DNA of 64,000 bases from Roseomonas gilardii (GCF_001941945.1 NZ_CP015583.1:423001-487000); one strand, 5' to 3'. Counted from the first letter of the stretch, positions 52,125 through 61,709 are shown. Made by a program: numbers and translations. The notes: generated from the sequence alone by a model not told the origin.

Positions 52125-53030
52125 TCAGGCGAAGCCGTGCCGCCGTGCATAGGCCCGGGCCACGCTGACCGCGATCTCCGCCAGCCTGGGCACCAGGACG
52201 GCATCGGGTGCCGGGCGGTAGCTCGCGGTGAAGCGGGCCAGCGGCAGGCACAGCGGCGTCTCGATCAGGCGCAGCTCGCCGCGCGCCATCTCGCCCTGCG
52301 CGACCACGGGGGGAATGACGGCGATACCGATGCCGTCCACCGCCATGCGGACCATGGTGGCAAGGGAGGCGCTGGCATGGATGCGCGGCGCGCCCAGGCC
52401 CAGCGCCTGGAAGGCCTGGCGCAGGTCGCGGTGGTTGACCGTGTTCTTGGGGAAGGTGATGAGCGGGTGCCGGCGCAGCGCCTCCGGCGGCACCGGCTCC
52501 TCCTCGAAATGCATCCGGCGGCCGGCCAGGAAGCGGATCGGGTAGGAGATCAGCTCCAGGTCCATGAGTTCCGGCTCCGAGAGCGGGCCCGTCACGAAGC
52601 CGAGGTCCATCTCCTGCCGCAGCAGCGCCTGCTTGAGGTCGGGGGTGATGGCCACCTCGATCTCGAAGGTGACGGTCGGATGGCGGGTGTTCACCTGCTC
52701 GATGAAATCCGACAGCCAGGTCTGCACGATGGTCTCGGCGACGCCGAGGCGCACCACGCCGCCAAGCTGTTCCCCGGCGGCGATGGTCTGCACCATCTCC
52801 ATGTGCAGTCGCAGCAGGCGCTCGGCATAGCCCAGCAGGTGGCGCCCCTTGGGCGTCAGGTGGATCGAGCGTCCGGAGCGCTCGAAGAGCCTGTGGCCCA
52901 GCTCCGCCTCCAGCCCTGCCACGCGCTGGGAGACGGCGGGCTGCGTGGTGTAGAGCCGCTCCGCCGCCCGGCCGAAGCTTTCCAGCGTCGCGACCCAGTA
53001 GAAGATTTCCAGGCTTCGCAGGTCGATCAT
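52125..53030 (-). CDS. LysR-family transcriptional regulator
   Basis: A 301-residue regulator: N-terminal winged helix (DLRSLEIFYWVATLESFGRAAERLYTTQPAVSQRVAGLEAELGHRLFERSGRSIHLTPKG, residues 3-62) and a co-inducer-binding domain (GVVRLGVAETIVQTWLSDFIEQ onward). It is transcribed away from the livKHMGF-hyuAB operon across a 385-base gap that contains a T-N11-A dyad, the classic arrangement of a LysR activator and its target. It could also act on the LigJ-type gene beyond its own stop. Confidence 0.9.
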   Translation of the reverse strand: MIDLRSLEIFYWVATLESFGRAAERLYTTQPAVSQRVAGLEAELGHRLFERSGRSIHLTPKGRHLLGYAERLLRLHMEMVQTIAAGEQLGGVVRLGVAETIVQTWLSDFIEQVNTRHPTVTFEIEVAITPDLKQALLRQEMDLGFVTGPLSEPELMDLELISYPIRFLAGRRMHFEEEPVPPEALRRHPLITFPKNTVNHRDLRQAFQALGLGAPRIHASASLATMVRMAVDGIGIAVIPPVVAQGEMARGELRLIETPLCLPLARFTASYRPAPDAVLVPRLAEIAVSVARAYARRHGFA

Positions 53031-53415
53031 GGTCCTCGCCGGCGGCCGCTCCCGGGCCGTCGGGGACTATGCGGGATGCCCGGGCGGCTTGCCCACCCGG
53101 CGGGGCGGGCGCGGGCGGGGAAAGATCAGGCCCCCGGACCAGGAAGGGCCTCGGGGCGCGCTAGGAAACCGGGATGCCCGCGCGCAGTTGCCTGAAATTT
53201 CGGCACCGTCCCATAAGCCAGGCTGATGGAATCCGGTTGTGAAAGCCGATTGGACAGAATGGATGGGTCTCGCCGATCCTTTCGCTCCAAGCTTTGGACC
53301 CGTCCGGTGGCTGCCAGCGCCCTGGGAGTGTTCCGGGAGCCGAGCCATCCATGCCCCCGGGTGAACTCCGCCGCTGTCGGCGGAGCCGCATCCGTTCCAT
53401 CGTCAGAGAGGTCCC
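53031..53415. other. Divergent control region, LysR gene / liv-hyu operon
   Basis: 385 bases with no gene. The main feature is the dyad at 53212-53228. AGAGAGGT just before 53416 is the probable ribosome site of the binding-protein gene. Confidence 0.5.
53212..53228. promoter_or_regulatory. Candidate LysR-type binding site
   Basis: CATAAGCC-A-GGCTGATG, an inverted repeat with one mismatch in eight, containing TAAGCCAGGCTGA, i.e. T-N11-A. It lies about midway, 182 bases from the LysR start and 188 from the first operon gene. Confidence 0.5.
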
Positions 53416-54675
53416 ATGCTCACTCGCCGCGCCGCGCTCCGTGCCTCTGCCCTGGGCTTCGCCAGCCTCCCGCTCGTGAACATCCGCCGCGCCTTCGCCG
53501 CCGAGGAGGTGGTGATCGGCGCGGTCTATCCGCTGACCGGCAACAGCGCCCAGATCGGGCAGGACGCCAAGGCGGTGATGGAGGTGGGCGCCGAGATCAT
53601 CAACGGCCAGCACGACCGCGTGCCCATGCTCCTCGGCGAGGGCGGCGGCCTGCCGAAGCTGGGCGGCGCGAAGATCCGCCTGGTCTTCGCCGACCACCAG
53701 AACGACCCGCAGAAGGCCCGTGCCGAGGCCGAGCGCCTGATCACGCAGGAGAAGGTGGCGCTGATCATCGGCAGCTTCTCCTCCGCCACGGCGGCGACCA
53801 TCTCGCAGGTCACCGAGCGCTACCAGATCCCCTATGTCTCCGCCGACAACTCCTCGCCCAGCCTGACGCAGCGCGGGCTGCAATGGTTCTTCCGGCCCTC
53901 GCCGAACGACGTGACCTTCACCGAGGCCATGTTCAACTTCTTCAAGGAAACGGGTGAGAAGACCGGCCGCAAGGTCGGCTCCATCTCGCTCTTCTACGAG
54001 GACAGCATCTTCGGCACCGACAGTGCCACCATCCAGCGGAAGATGGCCGAGCAGGCGGGCATCAAGGTCCTGGCCGACATCAAGTACCGCGCCAACTCGC
54101 CGAGCCTCGCTGCCGAGGCGCAGAGGCTCAAGGCGGCGGACGCGGATGTGCTGATGCCGTCCTCCTACACCAGCGACGCCATCCTGATCCTGCGCGCCAT
54201 GAACGAGATCGGCTACAAGCCCCGGGCGATCATGGCCCAGGCGGCGGGCTTCCAGGAACAGGCCTTCCTTTCCGGCGTCGGCGCCATGGCCGAGGGCGTG
54301 CTCAGCCGCTCCTCCTTCGCCATCGACGCGGGCAGCAGCCGCCCCGCGATCGAGAAGATCAACGCTCTCTACAAGGCCCGGCAGAACAAGGACCTGAACG
54401 ACAACACCGCGCGCGAGTTCACCGCGCTCCAGGTGGCGGCGGATGCCGTCAACCGCGCCGGCTCGACCAAGGCGGCCGATCTGCAGAAAGCCTTCCAGGA
54501 GACCGACATCGCCGGCGACCAGACCATCATGCCCTGGAAGGGCGTGAAGTTCGACAAGGCAGGCAACAACCTGCTCGGCACGCCGGTGATCCAGCAGGTG
54601 ACCAAGGGCTCCTACCGGACCGTCTGGCCGTCCGAGGTGGCCTCGGTGCCGCTGGTCTGGAACGTCGGCCAGTAA
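53416..54675 (+). CDS. livK: Branched-chain amino acid-type ABC substrate-binding protein
   Basis: A 419-residue periplasmic binding protein of the LivJ/LivK (Peripla_BP_6) family. The N-terminus MLTRRAALRASALGFASLP is a Tat-like signal ending near RRAFA; the mature start VVIGAVYPLTGNSAQIGQDAKAVMEVG is the family signature. Members of this group bind amino acids, amides, urea or aromatic acids. It opens the operon and is followed by livH after 12 bases; the final hyuAB genes suggest an imported hydantoin, lactam or related ring compound (inference). Confidence 0.88.
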   Translation: MLTRRAALRASALGFASLPLVNIRRAFAAEEVVIGAVYPLTGNSAQIGQDAKAVMEVGAEIINGQHDRVPMLLGEGGGLPKLGGAKIRLVFADHQNDPQKARAEAERLITQEKVALIIGSFSSATAATISQVTERYQIPYVSADNSSPSLTQRGLQWFFRPSPNDVTFTEAMFNFFKETGEKTGRKVGSISLFYEDSIFGTDSATIQRKMAEQAGIKVLADIKYRANSPSLAAEAQRLKAADADVLMPSSYTSDAILILRAMNEIGYKPRAIMAQAAGFQEQAFLSGVGAMAEGVLSRSSFAIDAGSSRPAIEKINALYKARQNKDLNDNTAREFTALQVAADAVNRAGSTKAADLQKAFQETDIAGDQTIMPWKGVKFDKAGNNLLGTPVIQQVTKGSYRTVWPSEVASVPLVWNVGQ

Positions 54676-54687
54676 GCGCCGAACGGG

Positions 54688-55563
54688 ATGACCGCTGAAC
54701 TGATCGCGCAGGCCGTGGTGAGCGGCCTGCTGATGGGCATGATCTATGCCCTCGTGGCGGCCGGGCTGTCGCTGATCTTCGGGCTGATGGACGTGGTGAA
54801 CTTCGCCCATGGGGAGCTGCTGATGCTCGCCATGTTCGCGACGCTGATCCTCTACCGCTACAGCGGCCTCGACCCGATCCTGCTGCTGCCGCTGGTGGCG
54901 ATCCTGCTCTTCGGCTTCGGCGTGGCGATCTACCGCCTGCTGATCGGGCGGGCGCTGTCCGTCACCTTCAACCGCGGCATGTCGCAGATCTTCGTGACCT
55001 TCGGCCTGGCGATCTTCCTGCGGGGCGCGGCGCAGTACCTGTTCGGCAGCGAGTTCCAGAGCCTCACCGGCACCTGGGTCAGCGACCGCACGGTGAACCT
55101 CGCCGGCATCTACCTGCCGCTGCCGCAGCTCGTGGCCTCGGTGGTCTGCCTGCTGGCCTTCGCCGCGCTGCTCGCCGTCTCGCGCACCGAGTTCGGCCGG
55201 GCGCTGGAGGCGACACGGGAGGACCGCGACGCGGTGGCGCTGATCGGCATCGACCGCGATCGCATCTTCGCCATCGGCTGGGGCATGGGCGCCGCGGCGG
55301 TGGGCGTGGCGGGCACGATGTTGGCCACCTTCTACTACGTCTCGCCCAATGTGGGCGTGAACTTCGCCACCATCGCCTATGTCACCGTGGCGCTGGGCGG
55401 CTTCGGCAGCCTGCTGGGCGCGCTGGTGGCCGGGCTGCTGGTCGGCCTCGCGGAATCCCTCACCGCCCTGGTGCTGGAACCCTCGGTCAAGCAGATCGGG
55501 ATGTTCGCCCTCTATATGTTCGTGCTGGCCTTCCGCCCGCGCGGCCTGTTCGGGAAGCTGTGA
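54688..55563 (+). CDS. livH: Branched-chain amino acid-type ABC permease LivH
   Basis: A 291-residue permease with about eight membrane segments. Motifs: AQAVVSGLLMGMIYALVAAGLSLIFGLMDVVNFAHGELLML at the N-terminus (the NxAHG signature), TREDRDAVALIGIDRDRIFAIGWGMGAAAVGVAG near 180-210 and AYVTVALGGFGSLLGAL. The stop shares a base with the livM start (TGATG). Confidence 0.9.
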   Translation: MTAELIAQAVVSGLLMGMIYALVAAGLSLIFGLMDVVNFAHGELLMLAMFATLILYRYSGLDPILLLPLVAILLFGFGVAIYRLLIGRALSVTFNRGMSQIFVTFGLAIFLRGAAQYLFGSEFQSLTGTWVSDRTVNLAGIYLPLPQLVASVVCLLAFAALLAVSRTEFGRALEATREDRDAVALIGIDRDRIFAIGWGMGAAAVGVAGTMLATFYYVSPNVGVNFATIAYVTVALGGFGSLLGALVAGLLVGLAESLTALVLEPSVKQIGMFALYMFVLAFRPRGLFGKL

Positions 55564-56597
55564 TGTCCACCACCCTGCGGCAGGCCGCCGCGGCACCGCC
55601 GCGCGCCAACGCCATCACCCGCCGCCGCCGGCGCGAGCTCCTGGCCGGCGCGGTGATCCTGCTCCTGCTCGCGGCGCTGCCCTTCGGCGTCACCGACGTC
55701 TATGCGCAGAACCTGATCATCCTGACCCTGCTCTATGCCGGGCTCAGCCAGGCATGGAACATCCTGGGCGGCTATTGCGGCCAGATCTCGCTGGGTCACG
55801 CGCTGTATTTCGGAGTGGGCGGCTATGTCTCCACCATGCTCTTCGTCCATGCCGGCGTGCCACCCGTCCTCGGCATGGCCGCCGCCGGCATCGTGGCCGG
55901 GCTCTGCGCCCTGCTGGTCGGCTGGCCCTGCTTCCGCCTGTCCGGCCACTACTACGCCATCGCGACCGTGGTGGTGGGGGAGATCGGCTACCTGCTCTTC
56001 CTGAACTGGGAATGGGTCGGCGGCGCGATGGGCATCTATGTGCCGCTGGGGCCGGATTCCTGGCTGAACCTGCAGTTCCGCATCTCCAAGCTGCCCTGGC
56101 ACTTCATCACCCTGGGCTTCGCCGCCCTGACCTGGGTTGTGGCCTGGGCGATCGAGGGCTCGCGCTGGGGCTATTCCTGGCGCGCGGTGAAGGACGACGT
56201 GACGGCGGCGCGCAGCCTCGCCGTGCGGGTCTTTCCCTCCAAGATGGCGGCGGCCGCGATCAGCGGCTTCCTCACCGGCGTCGGCGGCGCGATCTACGCG
56301 CAGTATGTCGGCTATATCGACCCGGACAGCATCCTCGCGGGCTCCTTCTCCATCCTGATCGCCCTGCCCGCGGTGCTGGGCGGCGTCGGCACGCTCTGGG
56401 GACCGCTGATCGGCGCGGCGGTGCTGATCCCGGTCTCGGAACTGTCGCGCTCCTATCTGGGCGGCTCCGGCAGCGGCGTGGACCTGATGATCTACGGGCT
56501 GCTGATCATGATCGTGGCGCTCGCGCGGCCGCAGGGGCTGGTCAGCCTCCTCGGCGTCAGGAGCCAGGCGGGAGGTGGCGATGGACGCGCTGCTTGA
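55563..56597 (+). CDS. livM: Branched-chain amino acid-type ABC permease LivM
   Basis: A 344-residue partner permease. Family features: LIILTLLYAGLSQAWNILGGYCGQISLGHALYFGVGGY near residue 55-95, RLSGHYYAIATVVVGEIGYLLF, RAVKDDVTAARSLAVRVFPSKMAAAAISGFLTGVGGA near 205-245, and GGVGTLWGPLIGAAVL. ATG 55563 is read by overlap with livH. Its 3' end overlaps livG by 17 bases. Confidence 0.9.
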   Translation: MSTTLRQAAAAPPRANAITRRRRRELLAGAVILLLLAALPFGVTDVYAQNLIILTLLYAGLSQAWNILGGYCGQISLGHALYFGVGGYVSTMLFVHAGVPPVLGMAAAGIVAGLCALLVGWPCFRLSGHYYAIATVVVGEIGYLLFLNWEWVGGAMGIYVPLGPDSWLNLQFRISKLPWHFITLGFAALTWVVAWAIEGSRWGYSWRAVKDDVTAARSLAVRVFPSKMAAAAISGFLTGVGGAIYAQYVGYIDPDSILAGSFSILIALPAVLGGVGTLWGPLIGAAVLIPVSELSRSYLGGSGSGVDLMIYGLLIMIVALARPQGLVSLLGVRSQAGGGDGRAA

Positions 56598-57309
56598 GGT
56601 CCGCAACGTCAGCAAGCGCTTCGGCGGCGTGCAGGCGAACAGCGACATCACCTTCGACGTCCGGCGCGGCGAGATCCTGGGCCTGATCGGGCCGAACGGC
56701 GCGGGCAAGACCTCGCTGTTCAACTCCATCTCCGGCGAGGTCACGCCCGATACCGGCGAAATCCGCATGGAGGGGCAGCGCATCTCGGGCCTCGGGCCGG
56801 TGGAATGCACGCGGCGCGGCATCGCCCGCACCTTCCAGGTGGTGCGTTCCTTCGACTCCATGACCGTGCTGGAGAATGTGATGGTGGGCGCCTTCACCCG
56901 CCACCGCACGGCGCGGGAGGCGATGGCCGCGGCCGAGCAGGTGCTGGACTTCGCCGGGCTGCTCGGGCGCATGGACCGGCCGGCCATCTCGCTCACCCCA
57001 CCCGAGAAGCGGCGGCTGGAGGTGGCGCGCGCCCTGGCGACGCAGCCGCGCCTGTTGCTGCTGGACGAGATGCTGACCGGGCTGACGCCCGCCGAGGCGC
57101 AGTCCGGCGTGCAGCTCATCCGCGCGGTGCGCGACCAGGGCGTCACCATCATCATGGTGGAGCATGTGATGGAGGTTCTGCTGCCGCTGATCGACCGTGC
57201 CGTGGTGCTGAATCTCGGCAAGGTCCTGCTCACTGGCTCGCCGCAGGAGGTGGTGCGCGACCCGGAGATGATCCGTGCCTATCTGGGGGACCGCTATGCT
57301 GCGGCTTGA
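56581..57309 (+). CDS. livG: Branched-chain amino acid-type ABC ATPase LivG
   Basis: A 242-residue ATPase. Walker A GPNGAGKTSLFNSISGEV near residue 39, IARTFQVVRSFDSMTVLENVMVG, signature region here degenerate (SLTPPEKRRLEVARAL, where most have SxGxxRxLExARAL; the Pro-Pro replaces the usual Gly-rich loop), Walker B LLLLDEMLTGLTPAE, H-loop MVEHVMEV. Start at ATG 56581 with GGGAGG upstream. The unusual signature is worth noting, although Walker residues are intact. Confidence 0.88.
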   Translation: MDALLEVRNVSKRFGGVQANSDITFDVRRGEILGLIGPNGAGKTSLFNSISGEVTPDTGEIRMEGQRISGLGPVECTRRGIARTFQVVRSFDSMTVLENVMVGAFTRHRTAREAMAAAEQVLDFAGLLGRMDRPAISLTPPEKRRLEVARALATQPRLLLLDEMLTGLTPAEAQSGVQLIRAVRDQGVTIIMVEHVMEVLLPLIDRAVVLNLGKVLLTGSPQEVVRDPEMIRAYLGDRYAAA

Positions 57310-57997
57310 GGGCGTTTCCGCCAGCTACCGGGGCCTCAAGGCCCTGCAGGGCGTCGATCTGGAGGTCGGCCAGGGCGAGGTGGTGGCGGTGGTCGGCGCC
57401 AACGGCGCGGGCAAGAGCACGTTGCTGAAGGCCATCGCCGGCCAGGTCGCGACCGAGGGGCAGATCGCCTTCCAGGGCGAGAGCCTGCGCCGCATGCCCT
57501 CGCACCGGATCGCGCGCCTCGGCGTCAACCTCGTGCCCGAGGGACGGCGGCTCTTTCCGCGCCTCTCGGTCGAGGACAACCTTCGCCTTGGTGCCTATGC
57601 GCGCAAGGGCGACCCGGATCGCTTCAGGCCGCTGGAACTGGTCTTCGAGCTCTTCCCCCGGCTGAAGGAGCGCCTGCCGCAGCTCGCCGGCACGCTCTCG
57701 GGCGGGGAGCAGCAGATGCTGGCCATCGGCCGCGCCCTGCTGACCCAGCCGAAGCTGCTGATGCTGGACGAACCCAGCCAGGGTATCATGCCGAAGCTGG
57801 TGGACGACATCCTGGCGGCGGTGACGCGCATCCGCGCCCTCGGCGTCACGGTGCTGCTGGTGGAGCAGCGGCTGGCCGAGGCGCTGGCCATCGCCGACCG
57901 CGCCTATGTGCTGCAGACCGGCCGGGTCGTGATGTCCGGCCCGGCCGCGGAAATCGCCGGCAACGCCGATGTGCGGCGTGCCTATCTCGGCATGTGA
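57296..57997 (+). CDS. livF: Branched-chain amino acid-type ABC ATPase LivF
   Basis: A 233-residue ATPase. MLRLEGVSASYRGLKALQGVDLEV, Walker A GANGAGKSTLLKAIAG near residue 35, NLVPEGRRLFPRLSVEDNLRLGAY, intact signature LSGGEQQMLAIGRALL near 133, Walker B LLMLDEPSQGIMPKLVDDI. Start overlaps livG by 14 bases and its stop overlaps hyuA by four (GTGA). Confidence 0.92.
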   Translation: MLRLEGVSASYRGLKALQGVDLEVGQGEVVAVVGANGAGKSTLLKAIAGQVATEGQIAFQGESLRRMPSHRIARLGVNLVPEGRRLFPRLSVEDNLRLGAYARKGDPDRFRPLELVFELFPRLKERLPQLAGTLSGGEQQMLAIGRALLTQPKLLMLDEPSQGIMPKLVDDILAAVTRIRALGVTVLLVEQRLAEALAIADRAYVLQTGRVVMSGPAAEIAGNADVRRAYLGM

Positions 57998-60075
57998 TCA
58001 GGATCCCTCCCTTGTCCTCCCAGCGCCATATCCGGATCGGCATCGATATCGGAGGCACCTTCACCGACCTGCAGATCCTCGACGAGCGGAGCGGCAGGCT
58101 GCACAGCCTCAAGACCCCGACCACGCCGGAGGACCCCTCCATCGGGCTGATGACGGGCATCGAGGCGGCGGCGGAACGCTACGGCTTCGCCCTCGCCGAC
58201 ATCCGCCTTCTGCTGCACGGCACCACCATCGCCACCAACGCGGTGCTGGAGCGTTGCCTCGCGCGGGGCGTGCTGCTGACCACGGCGGGCTTCGAGGACG
58301 TGCTGGAGATCGGCCGCCACACCCGCCGCGACATCTACGGGCTGAAGCAGAAGGTGGAACCGCCGTTGGTGCCGCGCGACCGGCGCCTCGGCGTGGCGGA
58401 GCGGCTGCGCGGCGACGGCAGCGTGGAGACGGCGCTGGACGAGGCCTCGGTGTCGGCGGTGCTGGAGCGGCTGCGCGCCCTGGAGCCCGAGGCGGTGGCG
58501 ATCTGCCTGCTCAACGCCCATGTCAACGCGGCGCATGAGGAGCTGCTGGCCGGGCGCATCCGCGCCGAGTTCCCGGACCTGCCGCTCAGCCTGTCCTCCG
58601 AGGTGAGCCCGGAGATCCGCGAATACGAGCGCAGCTCGACCACCGTGCTGAATGCGCTGCTGATGCCGGTGGTGGGGCGCTACCTCGCCCGCCTGCAACA
58701 GCGCATGGAGGAACGTGCGCTGACGGCGAGGCTGCTGCTGGTTCAGTCCAATGGCGGCGTCTGCTCCGCCGGGATGGCGTCGCGGCAGCCGGTGCGGCTG
58801 CTGCTGTCCGGTCCCAGCGGCGGGGCGCTCGCCACCATGCGCGCCGCCGAGGCGCTGGGCCGGCCGAACCTCGTCGGCGCCGACATGGGTGGCACCTCCT
58901 TCGACATCTGCGTGGTGCAGGGCGGCCAGGTCACGCTGATGACCCAGGGCGAGATCGACGGCCTGCCGGTGCGCCTGCCGATGATCGAGATCCGCACCAT
59001 CGGCTCCGGCGGCGGCTCCCTCGCGGCGGTGGATTCCGGCGGGCGGCTCACCGTCGGGCCGCGCTCGGCGGGCTCCTTTCCTGGCCCCGTCTGCTACCGC
59101 CGGGGCGGCACCGAACCGGCGGTGACGGATGTGAACATCGCCCTCGGCCGGCTGGACGGGCGCTTCTTCCTGGGCGGCGCCATGGCGCTGGACACGGACG
59201 GCGCCCGCGGGGCCATCGCCGCCCGGGTGGCGCAGCCCCTGCGGCTGGAAACGGATGCGGCGGCGGAGGGCGTGCTCACCGTGGTCAACAACGCGCTCGC
59301 CTCGGCGGCACGGCTCAGCCTCTTCGAGAAGGGGCTCGACCCGCGCGATTTCAGCCTGCTCTCCTTCGGCGGCGCGGGCGGCCTGCACGCCATCCCCGTG
59401 GCCGAGGAGCTGGGCATCGGCGAGGTGATCTTCCCGGCGGATGCCAGCACCTTCTCCGCCTTCGGCATCCTGCATTCCAACATCGTGCATGACGTGGCGC
59501 GCAGCCGGGTGATGCCGGCCGCGGCGGAGAACCTGCCCCGCATCGCGGAAAGCTGCACCGCGCTGCGGGAGCAGGGCGACGCGCTGCTGGCCGCGGATGG
59601 CGTGCCGGCGGAGGCGCGCCGCTTCGCCCTTTCGGCCGACCTGCGCTATCGCGGCCAGGCCTTCGAGCTGGTGGTGCCCTGGGAGGCACCCGCGGGTGAC
59701 GCCGCACCGGACGCGGCGGCGCTGGAGGCGTTGCTGGCCGGCTTCCACCATCTGCACGAGCGCCGCTTCTCCTACAGCAACCCGGCGGCGCCGGTGGAAC
59801 TGGTGGCGCTGCGGCTGACCGCCACGGGCCTGATGCCGCGCGCCGAGACGGTGCGCCGTCCCGGCCTGGGCGCCGACCGCAAGCCGGAGGCACGGCGGAT
59901 CTTCCTCGGCGGTCGCTGGCAGGAGGCCGCGGTGCACCAGCGCGAGCAGGTCACCGCCCCGGTCGAAGGGCCGGCGCTGATCGAGGAGGAATACACCACC
60001 GCCTTCATCGCCCCCGGCTGGCGCTGCGCGCCCGGGCCGGACGGGACGCTGATCGCGCGGAAGCTGGAGGCGTGA
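57994..60075 (+). CDS. hyuA: Hydantoinase/oxoprolinase subunit A (HyuA)
   Basis: A 693-residue ATP-dependent ring-opening subunit of the N-methylhydantoinase / 5-oxoprolinase / acetone carboxylase family. ASKHA nucleotide site: RIGIDIGGTFTDLQIL near residue 14 and ADMGGTSFDICVV near 300; LLHGTTIATNAVLER and SSEVSPEIREYERSSTTVLNA are family motifs; GSGGGSLAAVD and LSFGGAGGLHAIPVAEELGI follow. GTG 57994 overlaps livF; TTG 58012 is the alternative. Placement in the ABC operon suggests it processes the imported substrate. Confidence 0.9.
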   Translation: MIRIPPLSSQRHIRIGIDIGGTFTDLQILDERSGRLHSLKTPTTPEDPSIGLMTGIEAAAERYGFALADIRLLLHGTTIATNAVLERCLARGVLLTTAGFEDVLEIGRHTRRDIYGLKQKVEPPLVPRDRRLGVAERLRGDGSVETALDEASVSAVLERLRALEPEAVAICLLNAHVNAAHEELLAGRIRAEFPDLPLSLSSEVSPEIREYERSSTTVLNALLMPVVGRYLARLQQRMEERALTARLLLVQSNGGVCSAGMASRQPVRLLLSGPSGGALATMRAAEALGRPNLVGADMGGTSFDICVVQGGQVTLMTQGEIDGLPVRLPMIEIRTIGSGGGSLAAVDSGGRLTVGPRSAGSFPGPVCYRRGGTEPAVTDVNIALGRLDGRFFLGGAMALDTDGARGAIAARVAQPLRLETDAAAEGVLTVVNNALASAARLSLFEKGLDPRDFSLLSFGGAGGLHAIPVAEELGIGEVIFPADASTFSAFGILHSNIVHDVARSRVMPAAAENLPRIAESCTALREQGDALLAADGVPAEARRFALSADLRYRGQAFELVVPWEAPAGDAAPDAAALEALLAGFHHLHERRFSYSNPAAPVELVALRLTATGLMPRAETVRRPGLGADRKPEARRIFLGGRWQEAAVHQREQVTAPVEGPALIEEEYTTAFIAPGWRCAPGPDGTLIARKLEA

Positions 60076-61709
60076 CGGTCATGCTCGGCCCTGTCGAACT
60101 GGAGGTCCTGCGCAACGGCCTGACCGCCGCCGCCGCCGAGATGGACGTGACCGTCTGGCGCACCAGCCGCTCCACCGTGGTGCGGGAACTGCTGGACTAT
60201 TCCACCGCCGTCTTCGACCGCGACGGTTACAACGTCGCGCAATCCGCCCGCATCCCGCAGCACCTGAACTCGATGAGCGCCGGGTTGCTGACCGTGGTGC
60301 GCGACCACCTGCCGCTGGCACAGTGGGAGGAAGGCGATGTCGTCATCACCAACGACCCGTATTGCGGTGGCCAGCACATCCCCGACATCCTGGCCTTCCG
60401 CCCGGTCTTCGCGGAGGGGGAGCGCATCGCCATCGTCGGCACGCTCTGCCACCATCTCGACATGGGCGGCATGGCGGCGGGCTCCTATGCCGCGACCGCG
60501 ACCGAGATCTTCCAGGAAGGGCTTCGCCTGCCGCCGCTGAAGCTCTACCGGCGCGGCGTGCTGAACGCCGACCTGCTGGCGGTGATGCGGCAGAACGTGC
60601 GCCAGCCGGAGATCCTCTGGGGCGACCTGCAGGCACAGATCGCCTCGCTCTCCGTGGGCGAGGCCAACCTGCGCAAGCTCGCCGCGCGCTTCGGCGCCGA
60701 TGCGGTGGTCGCGGGCTGCGCGCAGATCCTGGACGGCTCCGAGCGAGCCATGCGGGCGATGATCGGCCGCATTCCCGACGGGCACTACGAGTTCGAGGAT
60801 TTCCTCGACGATGACGGCATCACGGCGGACCCCATCCGCATCCATGCCGCCATCACCGTGTGCGGGGAGGAGATGTCGGTCGATCTCTCCGGCTGTGGCC
60901 CGCAGGCGCTGGGGCCGGTCAACGCCACGCTCGCCTCGGCCCATTCCGCCGTCTCCTATGCGGTGATGGCGGTGGCCGACGAGCCGATCCCGGCCAATGC
61001 CGGATGCTATCGTCCCATCGCCGTGACCGCGCCGGAGGGCACGGTCGTCAGCGCCCGCCACCCGGCGCCGGTGGCGAACCGGATCGCGGCGACGCACCGC
61101 CTCGCCACCACGCTGCTCGGCGCGCTGCACCAGGCGGTGCCGGAGCGCGTGCCAGCCGCCTATTACGGCGTCAGCTACGTGTGCTCCTTCCAGACGGTGC
61201 AGGAAGACGGCGCGCGGGGCGTGCTGGTGGAGATCGAGGTCGGCGGCAGCGGCGCGCATCCGGAGGGCGACGGGCTGAGCGCCTTCACCTTCGGCATGCA
61301 CAACAACTCCAACATCCCCGCCGAGATGATCGAGAGCGAGCTGCCGCTGACGATCACGCGCTACGGGCTGCTGCCCGGTTCCGGCGGCGCGGGACGGTAT
61401 CGTGGCGGCCTGGGCTTGGTGCGTGAGTGGCGCATCGACGCGCAGGAGGCCGTCTTCACCGCCAATGCCGAGCGCTTCCGCTTCCGCCCCTATGGGCTGG
61501 CGGGCGGCGAGCCGGGCAGCGCCGGGCGGCTCCTGCTGCTGCGCGGCAATGAGGTGCGAAGCCTGGGTTCCAAGGTCAACAACCTGCGCCTGCGCCGGGG
61601 CGACGTGATCCGGCTGGAAACCTCGGGCGGCGGCGGCTTCGGCCCGCCGGAGGAACGGACGGCGGAGGCCCGGGCGCGCGACCGGGCACTGGGCTACGTG
61701 CCGGCCTGA
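60072..61709 (+). CDS. hyuB: Hydantoinase/oxoprolinase subunit B (HyuB)
   Basis: A 545-residue partner subunit. Motifs: LEVLRNGLTAAAAEMDVTVWRTSRSTVVRE, SARIPQHLNSMSAGLLTVV, VVITNDPYCGGQHIPDIL (conserved NDPYxGGxHxxD), LCHHLDMGGMAAGSYAATATEIFQEGLRLPPLKLY and NNLRLRRGDVIRLETSGGGGFG at the C-terminus. GTG 60072 overlaps hyuA (GTGA); ATG 60081 is possible. Last gene of the operon, which therefore reads livKHMGF-hyuAB. Confidence 0.92.
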   Translation: MTVMLGPVELEVLRNGLTAAAAEMDVTVWRTSRSTVVRELLDYSTAVFDRDGYNVAQSARIPQHLNSMSAGLLTVVRDHLPLAQWEEGDVVITNDPYCGGQHIPDILAFRPVFAEGERIAIVGTLCHHLDMGGMAAGSYAATATEIFQEGLRLPPLKLYRRGVLNADLLAVMRQNVRQPEILWGDLQAQIASLSVGEANLRKLAARFGADAVVAGCAQILDGSERAMRAMIGRIPDGHYEFEDFLDDDGITADPIRIHAAITVCGEEMSVDLSGCGPQALGPVNATLASAHSAVSYAVMAVADEPIPANAGCYRPIAVTAPEGTVVSARHPAPVANRIAATHRLATTLLGALHQAVPERVPAAYYGVSYVCSFQTVQEDGARGVLVEIEVGGSGAHPEGDGLSAFTFGMHNNSNIPAEMIESELPLTITRYGLLPGSGGAGRYRGGLGLVREWRIDAQEAVFTANAERFRFRPYGLAGGEPGSAGRLLLLRGNEVRSLGSKVNNLRLRRGDVIRLETSGGGGFGPPEERTAEARARDRALGYVPA

